DNA of 64,000 nucleotides, from the NCBI GenBank assembly GCA_001898145.1, contig MKSR01000019.1, forward strand, positions 310,001-374,000. Direction: 5' to 3'. Origin of the DNA: Dyadobacter sp. 50-39 (GTDB lineage Bacteria; Bacteroidota; Bacteroidia; Cytophagales; Spirosomataceae). The notes under the pieces are model-generated. The model did no database searches. It saw only the letters and a list, made by a program, of their open reading frames with translations, and was not told the origin of the DNA. Numbering within the stretch: the first letter of the stretch is position 1; every line of letters starts with the position of its first letter. The position numbers and the translations under genes were made by a program. This document shows, piece by piece, positions 17,731-25,961 of the stretch.

Positions 17731-18693
17731 CTAGCCGAGCTTTTTAAACAAGGAATCCACAAACTCTCCACGGTCGAAGACCTGCAAATCGTCCATTTTC
17801 TCGCCTACGCCGATGTATTTCACGGGAATTTTAAATTCATCCGAAATACCGATCACTACGCCGCCTTTCGCGGTACCGTCGAGCTTGGTAATGGCTAATG
17901 CGGTAATGTCGGTAACTTTGATGAATTCGCGCGCCTGGATCACGGCATTCTGACCGGTACTGCCGTCGAGGACGAGCAATACTTCGTGCGGCGCGTCAGG
18001 GATGATCTTCTGCATCACGCGTTTGATCTTCGAAAGCTCGTTCATCAGGTTCACTTTCGTATGCAGGCGGCCGGCGGTGTCGATGATGATCACATCCGCG
18101 CCGGTTTCGGTACCTTTTTTCAATGCGTCGAATGCTACGGCTGACGGATCGGTGTTCATCCCGTGATCGATCACCGGTACATTCACGCGCTGCCCCCAGA
18201 GTTTCAGCTGGTCCACAGCCGCCGCCCGGAAAGTATCCGCAGCGCCGAGCACTACCTTGTGTCCTCGTTGATGAAACTGGTGCGCCAGCTTGCCGATCGT
18301 CGTCGTTTTACCTACCCCATTCACCCCCACCACCATAATCACGTACGGTTTCGGCAAATGCTCGGTTTCGAAGCTGTCTCTGATATCGGTTGATTTGTTC
18401 TCGGTCAGCAGTGCAGCGATTTCCTCGCGCAGAATGCTGTCGAGCTCGGCCGTCGATGCATATTTATCCCTGGCGACGCGCTCTTCGATGCGTTTGATGA
18501 CCTTGACAGTCGTTTCCACACCCACATCCGAGCTTACGAGAATATCTTCCAGTTCATCGAGAACGTCCTCGTCGATCGTGGTTTTACCGACGATCGCGCG
18601 TGAGAGCTTGCCAAAGAAGCTGTCCTTGCTTTTTTCGAGGCCCTTATCTAATGTTTCTTTTTTCTCTTTTGAAAAAAAGCCAAATAAACCCAT
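17731..18693 (-). CDS. ftsY: Signal recognition particle receptor FtsY
   Basis: The 320-residue GTPase docks SRP-ribosome complexes to the inner membrane for co-translational insertion. It has a short N-terminal part (MGLFGFFSKEKKETLDKGLEK) without the long acidic A domain of Escherichia coli, then the helical N domain and the NG GTPase: G1 GVNGVGKTTT (about residues 122-131), DTFRAAAVDQL, G3 DTAGR and G4 TKLDGTAKGG. The next upstream genes are DUF4295 and L33, a conserved Bacteroidota neighbourhood. A TATTTTTG box and a terminator just upstream suggest it also has its own promoter. Confidence 0.96.
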   Translation of the reverse strand: MGLFGFFSKEKKETLDKGLEKSKDSFFGKLSRAIVGKTTIDEDVLDELEDILVSSDVGVETTVKVIKRIEERVARDKYASTAELDSILREEIAALLTENKSTDIRDSFETEHLPKPYVIMVVGVNGVGKTTTIGKLAHQFHQRGHKVVLGAADTFRAAAVDQLKLWGQRVNVPVIDHGMNTDPSAVAFDALKKGTETGADVIIIDTAGRLHTKVNLMNELSKIKRVMQKIIPDAPHEVLLVLDGSTGQNAVIQAREFIKVTDITALAITKLDGTAKGGVVIGISDEFKIPVKYIGVGEKMDDLQVFDRGEFVDSLFKKLG

Positions 18694-18715
18694 AGTGCTG
18701 ATTACATTAATGGCT

Positions 18716-18723
18716 CAAAAATA
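18716..18723 (-). promoter_or_regulatory. Candidate -7 box for ftsY
   Basis: On the minus strand the site reads TATTTTTG, an exact TAnnTTTG match, 22 nt before the ftsY start codon. It lies just after the terminator at 18728-18753, which would isolate ftsY from the ribosomal genes. No -33 element was found. Confidence 0.5.
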
Positions 18724-18727
18724 AAAC

Positions 18728-18753
18728 AAAAAAGTCCCGGAAAGGGACTTTTT
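18728..18753. terminator. Short hairpin between DUF4295 gene and ftsY
   Basis: AAAAAGTCCC pairs with GGGACTTTTT around a short loop; A- and T-runs on both sides allow action on either strand. It would end the L33-DUF4295 transcript. Confidence 0.7.
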
Positions 18754-18765
18754 ACAAATTCAACC

Positions 18766-18834
18766 CTTCGACTTCGCTCAGGGTGACAAAAATATTGCGC
18801 TTGATGTCAGTCTGAGCGCAGTCGAAGACAGTCC
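18766..18834. repeat. Interspersed inverted repeat, copy B
   Basis: Arms CTTCGACTTCGCTCAGGGTGAC (18766-18787) and GTCAGTCTGAGCGCAGTCGAAG (about 18807-18828) are near reverse complements and match the arms at 15581-15652, but in swapped order. They fill the space between the DUF4295 stop and the hairpin before ftsY. Confidence 0.75.
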
Positions 18835-18856
18835 GATCGAACCGGGAAGTCGAAGA

Positions 18857-19009
18857 CTAGTTTTTCAATGCACCCTGTACGCCGTCCAGGGGAACGATTT
18901 CTTCTTTGAAGGTGTAAGCTCCTGTTTTAGGAGATTTTACGGCTTTGATCACTTTCGCGAATGCTTTACCGCCTTCTTTTTTCAGGGTAGCAACTACTTT
19001 CTTTGCCAT
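18857..19009 (-). CDS. DUF4295 family small basic protein
   Basis: This 50-residue gene is read directly from the sequence. The product starts MAKKVVATLKKEGGKAFAKV and ends DGVQGALKN; it is Lys-rich (about a quarter of residues). It matches DUF4295, a short Bacteroidota protein almost always encoded next to L33 and FtsY and suspected to be ribosome-associated. It lies 103 nt downstream of rpmG on the same strand. No function has been proven to my knowledge. Confidence 0.88.
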   Translation of the reverse strand: MAKKVVATLKKEGGKAFAKVIKAVKSPKTGAYTFKEEIVPLDGVQGALKN

Positions 19010-19112
19010 GTCTGTATATCTGTTAGAAGTTGATTATGTTAATGATTAACTGTTCCGTGCTTACCCATTATTGTTCAGCTTCACGTGACAGTTAACGGGT
19101 AACAAAACGAAC

Positions 19113-19295
19113 TTACTTAATTTCTTTGTGGACTGTGTAACGTCTCAGGAAAGAGTTGAATTTCTTCAATTCCATACGGCCTGGCGTATTTTTCCGATTT
19201 TTTGTAGTCACATAACGTGACATGCCTGGAACACCGCTTTCTTTCTGTTCTGTGCATTCCAATATGACCTGTACTCTATTACCTTTCTTAGCCAT
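19113..19295 (-). CDS. rpmG: 50S ribosomal protein L33
   Basis: The 60-residue basic protein starts [18 protein letters not shown] and has the family core [19 protein letters not shown]. It is a component of the large ribosomal subunit. The open frame extends 53 codons upstream to 19454, but the L33 fold starts at ATG 19295, which lies 30 nt downstream of an exact promoter match. There is no zinc-binding cysteine quartet (one Cys only), so it is the zinc-independent type. L28, often its upstream partner, is not present here. Confidence 0.95.
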   Translation of the reverse strand: MAKKGNRVQVILECTEQKESGVPGMSRYVTTKNRKNTPGRMELKKFNSFLRRYTVHKEIK

Positions 19296-19324
19296 TGCTT
19301 TACATCGTTTTACAAATAGGAGTG

Positions 19325-19355
19325 CAAAAGTAAAGACATTTTGCATTAATCGCAA
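19325..19355 (-). promoter_or_regulatory. Promoter of rpmG-DUF4295 unit
   Basis: On the minus strand a TTG (19353-19355) is followed after 20 nt by TACTTTTG (19325-19332). Both elements and the spacing match the Bacteroidota -33/-7 consensus. Transcription would start near 19318, before the L33 ATG at 19295. Confidence 0.8.
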
Positions 19356-19568
19356 CAATGACAGACAAATAAACAAGAAATTTTCCTGAATTTGATACAT
19401 GCGGGTTGCTGGTAAGCGATTGTCGGACAAGCGAATAGAATTCGGTGCTTTCAAGAATAGTCCGAATTTATGTCCGAAGCATGACGGAAATCTAACGCAA
19501 ACTTGCTTTCTTCGTAGCCAATTTGGTATCCAACCTTAATCTGGCGAAAATTCTTAAAAATTAACACA

Positions 19569-20099
19569 ATGACACTCAAAAAAAGCGCTTCTTTGGCTTT
19601 GATGGCCCTGGCAGTTTCTTTCTTCATCGGTTGTTCGTCCAAGGAAGACCGTGACAAATATGATCAATGGTACGGATCAGGAAGCAAAGCCCGGGAAGAA
19701 GCGGCCCTCGTGAAACTTCAGAGCGATAGAAAAGTGGCAGCTGAGCAGGCTACGGCGGCGGCGGCAGAAAAAGCGGCGGCACCCGCAGCAGCGCCCGCAG
19801 CCCCGGGTGACACATCGGCAGCAGCGGCACCTGCGGCTCCCAAACGCAAACCGGTTCCGGCCGACGTTTCGGCATTGCTGAACAAACACGCGTGTTTCGC
19901 TTGCCACCAGGCTTACGACAAGGTAATCGGACCTGCCTATTCAGAAGTAGCGAAGAAAAAATATACTCCGGACCAGATCGTGGAGTTGGTGCACAACCCA
20001 AAACCGGAACATTGGCCTGGCTACCCTCCGATGGCACCCCTGCCGCACGTTCCTAAAGCTGACATTGTTGTAATTGCCAACTGGATCAACTCACTCTGA
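19569..20099 (+). CDS. Cytochrome c class I lipoprotein
   Basis: The 176-residue product has a lipoprotein signal ending F-I-G-C with the lipid-bearing Cys at 22. An Ala/Pro-rich linker (about residues 58-97) tethers a small cytochrome domain with the haem site C109-F-A-C-H113 and a likely methionine ligand at M155 in PPMAPLP. The final helix is ADIVVIANWINSL. It would act as an electron shuttle anchored in the membrane, facing the periplasm. Domain order and size resemble the cytochrome c551/c552 group. It stands alone, with an upstream 273-nt gap and a terminator downstream; its redox partner cannot be named. Confidence 0.9.
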   Translation: MTLKKSASLALMALAVSFFIGCSSKEDRDKYDQWYGSGSKAREEAALVKLQSDRKVAAEQATAAAAEKAAAPAAAPAAPGDTSAAAAPAAPKRKPVPADVSALLNKHACFACHQAYDKVIGPAYSEVAKKKYTPDQIVELVHNPKPEHWPGYPPMAPLPHVPKADIVVIANWINSL

Positions 20100-20127
20100 T
20101 CAGAAAGAGCAACCGGCTATATACCAT

Positions 20128-20166
20128 AAAATACGGGTCGTTCATGCTATGGACGGCCCGTATTTG
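20128..20166 (+). terminator. Terminator after cytochrome c gene
   Basis: A stem of about 15 bp with two G-T pairs (20128-20142 with 20151-20165) ends in TTT. The gatB promoter box follows at once. Confidence 0.7.
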
Positions 20167-20174
20167 TATCTTTG
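20167..20174 (+). promoter_or_regulatory. Candidate -7 box for gatB
   Basis: TATCTTTG matches TAnnTTTG; a start near 20181 leaves a 15-nt leader before the ATG at 20196. No -33 TTG at standard distance. Confidence 0.55.
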
Positions 20175-20195
20175 CGAAAGCATTAGTAATATAAT

Positions 20196-21686
20196 ATGAG
20201 TCAAACTGCCATTCACCCCGCTGACGTTACCGATGAACTTCTGGCCACTTATGAAACCGTAATAGGGCTCGAAGTACATTGCCAGCTTCTGACGGAATCC
20301 AAGCTGTTTACCCGCGATTTCAATATTTTTGGTACAGAGCCCAACACCAATATCGGTCCGCTGACGATCGCGTTGCCGGGTACTTTGCCCAAAGTGAATA
20401 AAAAGGCTGTCGAATACGCTATCCGCCTCGGCATTGCCTGCGGCTGCTCCATCAGTAAGAGGACCATTTTCGACCGCAAAAATTACTTCTACCCCGATCT
20501 GCCGAAAGGTTATCAGATCTCGCAGGACAAAAAGCCCATTTGCGAACAGGGCGGCGTGCACATTTCCTTCAAGCATGACGGGAAATTCATGGAAAAGACC
20601 ATTCGCTTCCACCACATCCATCTGGAAGAGGACGCCGGTAAATCGGTGCACGACGGCAGCCATACCGAAACCATGCTCGATTACAACCGCGCCGGAACAC
20701 CCCTCGTGGAAATGGTGTCCGAGCCGGATTTGCGTTCAGCCGAAGAAACGGGCGCATTCGTAACCGAAATCCGCCGGCTCGTGCGCTACCTGGGCATTAG
20801 CGACGGCAATATGGAAGAAGGTTCGCTGCGCGCGGACGTGAACGTGTCCGTACGCAAGCACGGAGCTGCACAATATGGCACGAAAGTCGAGATCAAAAAC
20901 ATGAACTCGATCCGCAACATGATGCGCGCCATCGCATTTGAGGAGCGCCGGCAGGTAGCCATGCTTGAAAACGGCGAAACGATCCAGCAGGAGACGCGGA
21001 TGTTCGACGTCGAAACCGGGCAGACTTACGGAATGCGCGTGAAGGAAACGATGAACGATTACCGCTACTTCCCTGACCCCGACCTGTGCCCGGTAGTGGT
21101 GTCGGACGAATGGCTGGCAAGCATTAAGGCAAGCATGCCCGCATTGCCCCATGAGCTGCGTGAAAAATTTGTAAGTCAATACGGTATCCCGGCCTACGAC
21201 GCCGCGGTAATAACCGATACCCGCGAGCTGGCCGAGTATTTCGAAGCCGTTTGCGCTAAAACGACGCATTTCAAAACCGCATCCAACTGGCTGATGGGCC
21301 CGGTGAAATCATATCTGAATGATCACCACGGCGACATCGCCCACTTCCCGATCAGCGCCGGAAACCTGGCCGCATTGATCGAGCTTAATGAGTCCGGTGC
21401 AGTGAGCCATTCGGTGGCTGCGCAGAAGATTTTCCCTGTCATGCTGGCCGAGCCCGACCGTGAGCCTGCGGAGATCGCCCAATCAAATAACTGGCTGCAA
21501 AACAGCAATACCAACGAGCTTGAAACGTTGGTAAATGAGGTAATCGCCGCCATGCCGGATAAGGTTTCAGCATACAAAAAGGGCAAAAAAGGGCTGATGG
21601 GCCTGTTTGTCGGCGAAGTGATGAAAAAATCAAACGGAGCTGCCGATCCCAAGCTCGTGAACCAGTTGCTGGCGCAAAAGTTGTAG
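20196..21686 (+). CDS. gatB: Asp-tRNA(Asn)/Glu-tRNA(Gln) amidotransferase subunit B
   Basis: The 496-residue protein is the tRNA-binding and kinase subunit of GatCAB, which converts Glu-tRNA(Gln) to Gln-tRNA(Gln), and Asp-tRNA(Asn) in some species. Hallmarks are VIGLEVHCQLLTESKLF (about residues 22-38), ITIALPGTLPKVNKKAVEYA-like start of the cradle domain, YFYPDLPKGYQISQ, VDYNRAGTPLVEMVSEPD-like segment with the metal-binding residues, and the C-terminal YqeY domain with KGKKGLMGLFVGEVMK. GatA and GatC are not in the window. A thioredoxin-like gene follows by 31 nt and could be co-transcribed by chance. Confidence 0.96.
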   Translation: MSQTAIHPADVTDELLATYETVIGLEVHCQLLTESKLFTRDFNIFGTEPNTNIGPLTIALPGTLPKVNKKAVEYAIRLGIACGCSISKRTIFDRKNYFYPDLPKGYQISQDKKPICEQGGVHISFKHDGKFMEKTIRFHHIHLEEDAGKSVHDGSHTETMLDYNRAGTPLVEMVSEPDLRSAEETGAFVTEIRRLVRYLGISDGNMEEGSLRADVNVSVRKHGAAQYGTKVEIKNMNSIRNMMRAIAFEERRQVAMLENGETIQQETRMFDVETGQTYGMRVKETMNDYRYFPDPDLCPVVVSDEWLASIKASMPALPHELREKFVSQYGIPAYDAAVITDTRELAEYFEAVCAKTTHFKTASNWLMGPVKSYLNDHHGDIAHFPISAGNLAALIELNESGAVSHSVAAQKIFPVMLAEPDREPAEIAQSNNWLQNSNTNELETLVNEVIAAMPDKVSAYKKGKKGLMGLFVGEVMKKSNGAADPKLVNQLLAQKL

Positions 21687-21717
21687 CTCACACATTGAAA
21701 CTCAGATACAGAAGATC

Positions 21718-22869
21718 ATGAAGGAATTTATCAAACAGAGTGCATTGGTTTTAGGCGGCGCGTTGCTGAGCTTCAATGTCCTTGCGCAAATAGAACCGAA
21801 AGGCTTTACCATCAATGGCAAGGTTAAAAACGGTTCCAAAGGCGAAAAAGTCATTCTGTCGCAGTCTACCGCTGCGGGATCTTCTGTGAAACTCGATTCC
21901 GCGCAAATAGGAGCCGATGGCAGCTTCACGCTGAAAGGCATTGAAAAGGACCGCGGCAGCTTTTTCACCGTCAACATCGCCGACCGCCAGAAATTCCCTT
22001 TGCTGGTTGAAGGTGGAGAGACTTTCCAGGTAGCCGCCGACGGCACGCCGCGTGATGAGAAAGGCAATGGCGGAAAAGTGTCGGTTACCGGTTCCAAAAA
22101 CATGGAGTACTATGCCAAAGTCGACCAGCTGATGCAGGCATTTTCGGCAAAAGTTACTACCTGGAATGAGCAATATGCCGCTGCGGAAGAGAAAAAAGAT
22201 TCGAAGAAAATAGCGGAAATACAGCAGGCCTATCAGGCGGCAGAAAAGGAAAGAGTAACAGCACTACGCCAGTTGATCCCTGAAATGGGCACCTCGCTCA
22301 TCGCACTCTTTTCGGCCAACAACTTCCTGACGCCTGAGAACGACCTCGACATTCTCAAAAAACTGGCCGATGACTATTCCAAAGTAGACCCCGTGCCTAC
22401 GCTTGCGAAGGGATTTATCGGTTCTGTTAAAAGAATGGCAGGACTGGCAGTGGGCGAAATGGCGCCGGATTTTACGCTTAACAGCCCGGATGGCAAGCCG
22501 GTCGCATTGTCGTCGTTGCGCGGCAAATATGTGCTGATCGACTTCTGGGCCTCATGGTGCGGGCCTTGCCGGATGGAAAACCCGAACGTGGTGCGCATGT
22601 ACGGCAAGTTCAAGGACAAAGGATTCGATATCTACGGTGTATCGCTCGACGACAACGAGAAAGCCTGGAAAACTGCTATCGAACGCGACAAGCTCTCCTG
22701 GCTGCACGGTTCGGAATTGAAGAAATGGAATTCAGGGGTGGCCCAAACCTACGGGGTCAATGCGATACCAGCCACATTCCTCCTCGACAAAGAAGGCAAG
22801 ATCATTGCCAAAAACCTCCGCGGCGCGGCGCTTGAAACCAAGCTGACCGAGCTGCTTGGCGCTCAGTAA
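21718..22869 (+). CDS. TlpA-like thiol-disulfide oxidoreductase with DUF4369 domain
   Basis: The 383-residue exported protein has a signal peptide (1-23, ending N-V-L-A-Q). Residues about 28-125 resemble DUF4369, a beta domain found before thioredoxin folds in Bacteroidota. A helical linker (130-230) rich in K, E and A follows. The thioredoxin domain (about 245-383) has APDFTL, the active site WC281-GPC284 and the cis-proline segment NAIPATFLLD. It should reduce or exchange disulfides in the periplasm, for example in cytochrome c maturation; the substrate is unknown. A terminator follows. Confidence 0.9.
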   Translation: MKEFIKQSALVLGGALLSFNVLAQIEPKGFTINGKVKNGSKGEKVILSQSTAAGSSVKLDSAQIGADGSFTLKGIEKDRGSFFTVNIADRQKFPLLVEGGETFQVAADGTPRDEKGNGGKVSVTGSKNMEYYAKVDQLMQAFSAKVTTWNEQYAAAEEKKDSKKIAEIQQAYQAAEKERVTALRQLIPEMGTSLIALFSANNFLTPENDLDILKKLADDYSKVDPVPTLAKGFIGSVKRMAGLAVGEMAPDFTLNSPDGKPVALSSLRGKYVLIDFWASWCGPCRMENPNVVRMYGKFKDKGFDIYGVSLDDNEKAWKTAIERDKLSWLHGSELKKWNSGVAQTYGVNAIPATFLLDKEGKIIAKNLRGAALETKLTELLGAQ

Positions 22870-22891
22870 TTCACTTTTGGTTATAAATAAT

Positions 22892-22923
22892 AAAATCCGC
22901 AGAGTTGATCCTGCGGATTTTTT
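22892..22923. terminator. Bidirectional terminator
   Basis: A stem of AAATCCGCAG type (22893-22902 with 22911-22920) with T-run on the plus strand and A-run on the left lies between two convergent genes. Confidence 0.85.
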
Positions 22924-22926
22924 GCA

Positions 22927-23802
22927 TTAATTATCTTCCAGCTGGTAATGGAACAGCAGGGGATCCGGGTATTTGAACTCGTATTGATAGGCTTTAAAAA
23001 ACTTATCCCCCGAAATCAGTTTAAATGCCGGCGGCACTTCCGTAGACTTGAACGTGGGAGCCTCCCACCCGAACTGCGCGCACGAATCGACATACACTTC
23101 ACTCCGGGTCGGGTGGAATGGGGCTGTAATATTGAACGTTTCGTCCCGGACACCCTGCTCGATAATGGCTTTGATAATACCCGCAGCATCATCGCGGTGA
23201 ATATAATTGACCGGAATGTCACCTGTCGTCAGATCCTTCTGGCCCTGTACATATTTGCCTGGAATGCGGTTGTAGCCCAGCAGGCCGCTAAGTCGGAGGA
23301 TCGTTACCTTTTTTTTGGGCCTTAATGCCGCTATGGCATTTTCAGCGGCCACCATTTCGGGCTGGGCCGAATGCTCAGGCAGTTGTACATCCTGTTCGAC
23401 GGCCGTTTGGCTTAAATCGCGGTACACGCCGGTGGAACTTACAAATACCACTTCGTTGGCCCCGGACCGGCTGATCGCCTCCGCCACCATCCGCATTTGC
23501 GCGGAGTAGTTTCCCGCCACATTTTTCGACATGCGCGGCGGGATAGCGATCACGATAACATCCGCATCGAAAAATGCTTCTGAAATACCTTCATCCAGCC
23601 CTGCTTCCGGGTTTAACGGGAGCAGGTAGCCCTTTATACCGGCGGCTGCGAATGCATCTAACTTTGCCACGGAAGTGGTACTGCCTTTCACTTGCGATGT
23701 AATACCGTTGCCGAGTAACCGTTTAGCTAATGGAAATCCCAGCCAGCCGCAGCCCAGGATGCTTATGCGTTTTTTTTCTACTTTTGACACTTGTTCCGAC
23801 AT
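22927..23802 (-). CDS. NAD(P)-binding protein of the extended SDR / YeeZ type
   Basis: The 291-residue protein begins with a charged arm and a dinucleotide-binding motif ISILGCGWLGFPLAKRL (about residues 13-29), followed by VIVIAIPPRM and VVFVSSTGVYRDLS. The PVNYIHRDDAAGII segment is typical of NAD-dependent epimerase/YeeZ-like proteins. There is no YxxxK catalytic pair of classical SDRs that I can place with certainty; Tyr in STGVY is the nearest candidate. The substrate is unknown. It diverges from gldB with only 16 nt between start codons. Confidence 0.75.
   Translation of the reverse strand: MSEQVSKVEKKRISILGCGWLGFPLAKRLLGNGITSQVKGSTTSVAKLDAFAAAGIKGYLLPLNPEAGLDEGISEAFFDADVIVIAIPPRMSKNVAGNYSAQMRMVAEAISRSGANEVVFVSSTGVYRDLSQTAVEQDVQLPEHSAQPEMVAAENAIAALRPKKKVTILRLSGLLGYNRIPGKYVQGQKDLTTGDIPVNYIHRDDAAGIIKAIIEQGVRDETFNITAPFHPTRSEVYVDSCAQFGWEAPTFKSTEVPPAFKLISGDKFFKAYQYEFKYPDPLLFHYQLEDN
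23779..23786 (+). promoter_or_regulatory. Candidate -7 box for gldB
   Basis: TACTTTTG matches TAnnTTTG and would start transcription near 23793, 26 nt before the ATG at 23819. The box lies inside the first codons of the divergent NAD-binding gene. Confidence 0.55.
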
Positions 23803-23818
23803 ATATTCTCTCCGCCAA

Positions 23819-24829
23819 ATGATTTATTTCAAGTCTTTGTTGTGCATTCTGTTCGTAGCCTTTCTTCTATTTTCATGCAAAACCGATCAGCGAAAAGAGG
23901 CCGACACCAGCAATATCCGGTTTGAACTGGTTTCTAAAAACCTGGACGAAGAGCTGTTCTCCTGCAAATCGGTGGAAGATGTACAAAAGTTCCTCGACAG
24001 CTATCCCTATCTGGCGCAAGGCTATTTTACGGATTCACCTGTCGAGCCTGCAAAACTGGCATCTCACTTGTTCGGTATCCTTCAAAATCCGGATTTACAG
24101 GCTTTCCGCACACAGCTCGATTCGATCATCGGCGACCGCAAAACCCGGATCCTGAACCCGCTTTCGGATGCATTCAAACAAATTAAATACCATTATCCCC
24201 AATTCAGAATTCCCGAGGTCGATTTTATCGTGACGGGCTTCACGGGTAACGATCTTTATATTTCAGATTCGCTGATCGTGATCGGCCTCGACTATTTCGG
24301 CGGACCCGCTGCGCGTTACCGGCCCAATGTGTACGACTACCAGCTCCGTCGCTACCAGCGGGAATACATTGTGCCTTCGATCGTTTTCTTTGAATCCAAT
24401 CGATTCAACTACATGAATGTCGGCGACCAGTCACTGCTTTCAGACATGATCGGTTACGGTAAGGGGTATGAGTTTGTCAAACAGATCATGCCCCAAACGC
24501 CCGACAGCCTCATTATCGGTTATTCCGAAGATGATTTGAGAAGGACTTACAACAGCCAGACGGATATCTGGGCGTACTTCATTTCCAGCAAACTATTATA
24601 CGAAAAAAGCGATCTGAAAAAACGCAAATTCATCGACGACCGCCCTTTTACGACCGAGATCGGAAACAAGGTTCCGGGCGCCATCGGCCGATGGGTCGGA
24701 TGGCGGATCGTCAGCCGGTTTCTGGCCGAAAATCCGGATACGAAGCTCACCGATCTGATGGCTATCGACAATGCGGGCAGAATTTTGCAGGAATCGGGAT
24801 ATAAGGGGCAGACAGACGAAGACGAGTAG
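23819..24829 (+). CDS. gldB: Gliding motility lipoprotein GldB
   Basis: The 336-residue product has a lipoprotein signal ending L-F-S-C with Cys20, and then matches GldB-like proteins: FSCKSVEDVQKFLDSYPYL-type helices early, SIIVIGLDYFGG-like central strand (LIVIGLDYFGG near residues 158-168) and MIGYGKGYEFV later. GldB is needed for gliding in Flavobacterium, where the Gld proteins work with the type IX secretion machine; its exact task is unknown and homologues occur in non-gliding species. The frame is open to 23675, but ATG 23819 gives the signal peptide directly. The next gene is nuoH, 46 nt after the stop. Confidence 0.85.
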   Translation: MIYFKSLLCILFVAFLLFSCKTDQRKEADTSNIRFELVSKNLDEELFSCKSVEDVQKFLDSYPYLAQGYFTDSPVEPAKLASHLFGILQNPDLQAFRTQLDSIIGDRKTRILNPLSDAFKQIKYHYPQFRIPEVDFIVTGFTGNDLYISDSLIVIGLDYFGGPAARYRPNVYDYQLRRYQREYIVPSIVFFESNRFNYMNVGDQSLLSDMIGYGKGYEFVKQIMPQTPDSLIIGYSEDDLRRTYNSQTDIWAYFISSKLLYEKSDLKKRKFIDDRPFTTEIGNKVPGAIGRWVGWRIVSRFLAENPDTKLTDLMAIDNAGRILQESGYKGQTDEDE

Positions 24830-24839
24830 GTTTTTTCCT

Positions 24840-24847
24840 TACTTTTG
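24840..24847 (+). promoter_or_regulatory. Candidate -7 box for nuoH
   Basis: TACTTTTG matches the consensus and sits between gldB and nuoH, so nuoH could be transcribed alone. No -33 TTG was found. Confidence 0.5.
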
Positions 24848-24875
24848 CGACAAACCATTGTCCAGATAGCATTTA

Positions 24876-25961
24876 ATGCCTTTTACGCTCATCATTTTCC
24901 TCCTGCTTGTACCCGGCTTTGTGGTCATCGGCGTGTACCTGGAACGGAAGGTTTCAGCATTCATTCAGGATCGACTGGGGCCTATGGAAGTAGGAAAATG
25001 GGGGTTGCTGCAGCTTTTCGCCGATTTGCTGAAACTGCTCCAAAAAGAGGACATTGTTCCCAAAGCCGCCGACCGGCGACTGTTTCTCATTGCACCGTTC
25101 GTCATTTTCATATCCGTCTTTGCGGGATTTGCCGTGGTACCGCTCGCGCCGGAACTTGCGGGATCAGGTGCTGCTGTGGGCGTCTTCTTCCTGCTAACCA
25201 TCGTTTCTGTGGATGTAATCGGCCTGCTGATGGCGGGTTGGGGTTCCAATAACAAGTTTGCATTGTACGGCGCCATGCGTGCGGTGGCCCAGATTGTGTC
25301 TTACGAAATTCCTCTGGGACTTTCCATACTATGCGTTGTAATGCTTACCCAAACGCTCGATTTGCAGGTAATCAGCTATCAGCAAGGTATTTACACACCC
25401 GAAACGATCTACCTCTTCGGCATACGTGAACTGGGTATCGATGTGAGCGGCGTGGGCGGGTTCCTATCCTGGAATATCGTACGAAACCCCTTCCTGCTCA
25501 TTGCTTACGTTGTTTTCTTCATCGCTTCACTTGCCGAATGCAACCGTGCCCCTTTCGACCTTCCCGAGGGGGAATCGGAGCTCGTGGCCGGCTTCCATAC
25601 CGAATATTCCGGAATGAGATGGGCGCTGTTTATGCTGTCGGAATACGGTATGATGCTGCTTGTATCACTTCTGGGGGCTATTTTGTTCCTCGGAAGCTGG
25701 AACACGCCACTGCCTAATATCGGCCCCTTAAAGCTGGCCGACTGGACCAGCGGGGCGCCGGGGACATTCTTCGGCTATGTTACGGGCATATTCTGGCTGC
25801 TGTCCAAAGCCATGTTCGGCATTCTCATACAGATGTGGGCGCGCTGGACGCTGCCGCGCCTGCGCGTAGACCAGCTCATGTACCTGGGGTGGAAGGTACT
25901 CACGCCCGTAGGACTCGTATTATTCTTTATCTCAGGAATTTGGCGCCTGATCGGCATCTGA
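24876..25961 (+). CDS. nuoH: NADH-quinone oxidoreductase subunit H
   Basis: The 361-residue membrane protein is the complex I subunit that forms the quinone cavity between the peripheral arm and the proton-pumping arm. It has about eight to nine spans. Family motifs include YLERKVSAFIQDRLGP (about residues 21-36), LQLFADLLKLLQKEDIVP, MRAVAQIVSYEIPLG and the acidic quinone-site loop AECNRAPFDLPEGESELVAGFHTEYSGM. The other nuo genes are not in the window, so this copy stands outside the usual operon. Its stop codon directly abuts that of the convergent gene at 25962. Confidence 0.96.
   Translation: MPFTLIIFLLLVPGFVVIGVYLERKVSAFIQDRLGPMEVGKWGLLQLFADLLKLLQKEDIVPKAADRRLFLIAPFVIFISVFAGFAVVPLAPELAGSGAAVGVFFLLTIVSVDVIGLLMAGWGSNNKFALYGAMRAVAQIVSYEIPLGLSILCVVMLTQTLDLQVISYQQGIYTPETIYLFGIRELGIDVSGVGGFLSWNIVRNPFLLIAYVVFFIASLAECNRAPFDLPEGESELVAGFHTEYSGMRWALFMLSEYGMMLLVSLLGAILFLGSWNTPLPNIGPLKLADWTSGAPGTFFGYVTGIFWLLSKAMFGILIQMWARWTLPRLRVDQLMYLGWKVLTPVGLVLFFISGIWRLIGI

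Noticed and set aside
15516-18834. Possible CRISPR array because of repeated 22-nt arms
   Set aside because: There are only four arms in two sites, in inverted order, with no regular spacers and no cas genes.
19296-19568. Possible L28 or other small gene upstream of rpmG
   Set aside because: Both strands were read; only the rpmG promoter and AT-rich sequence are present.
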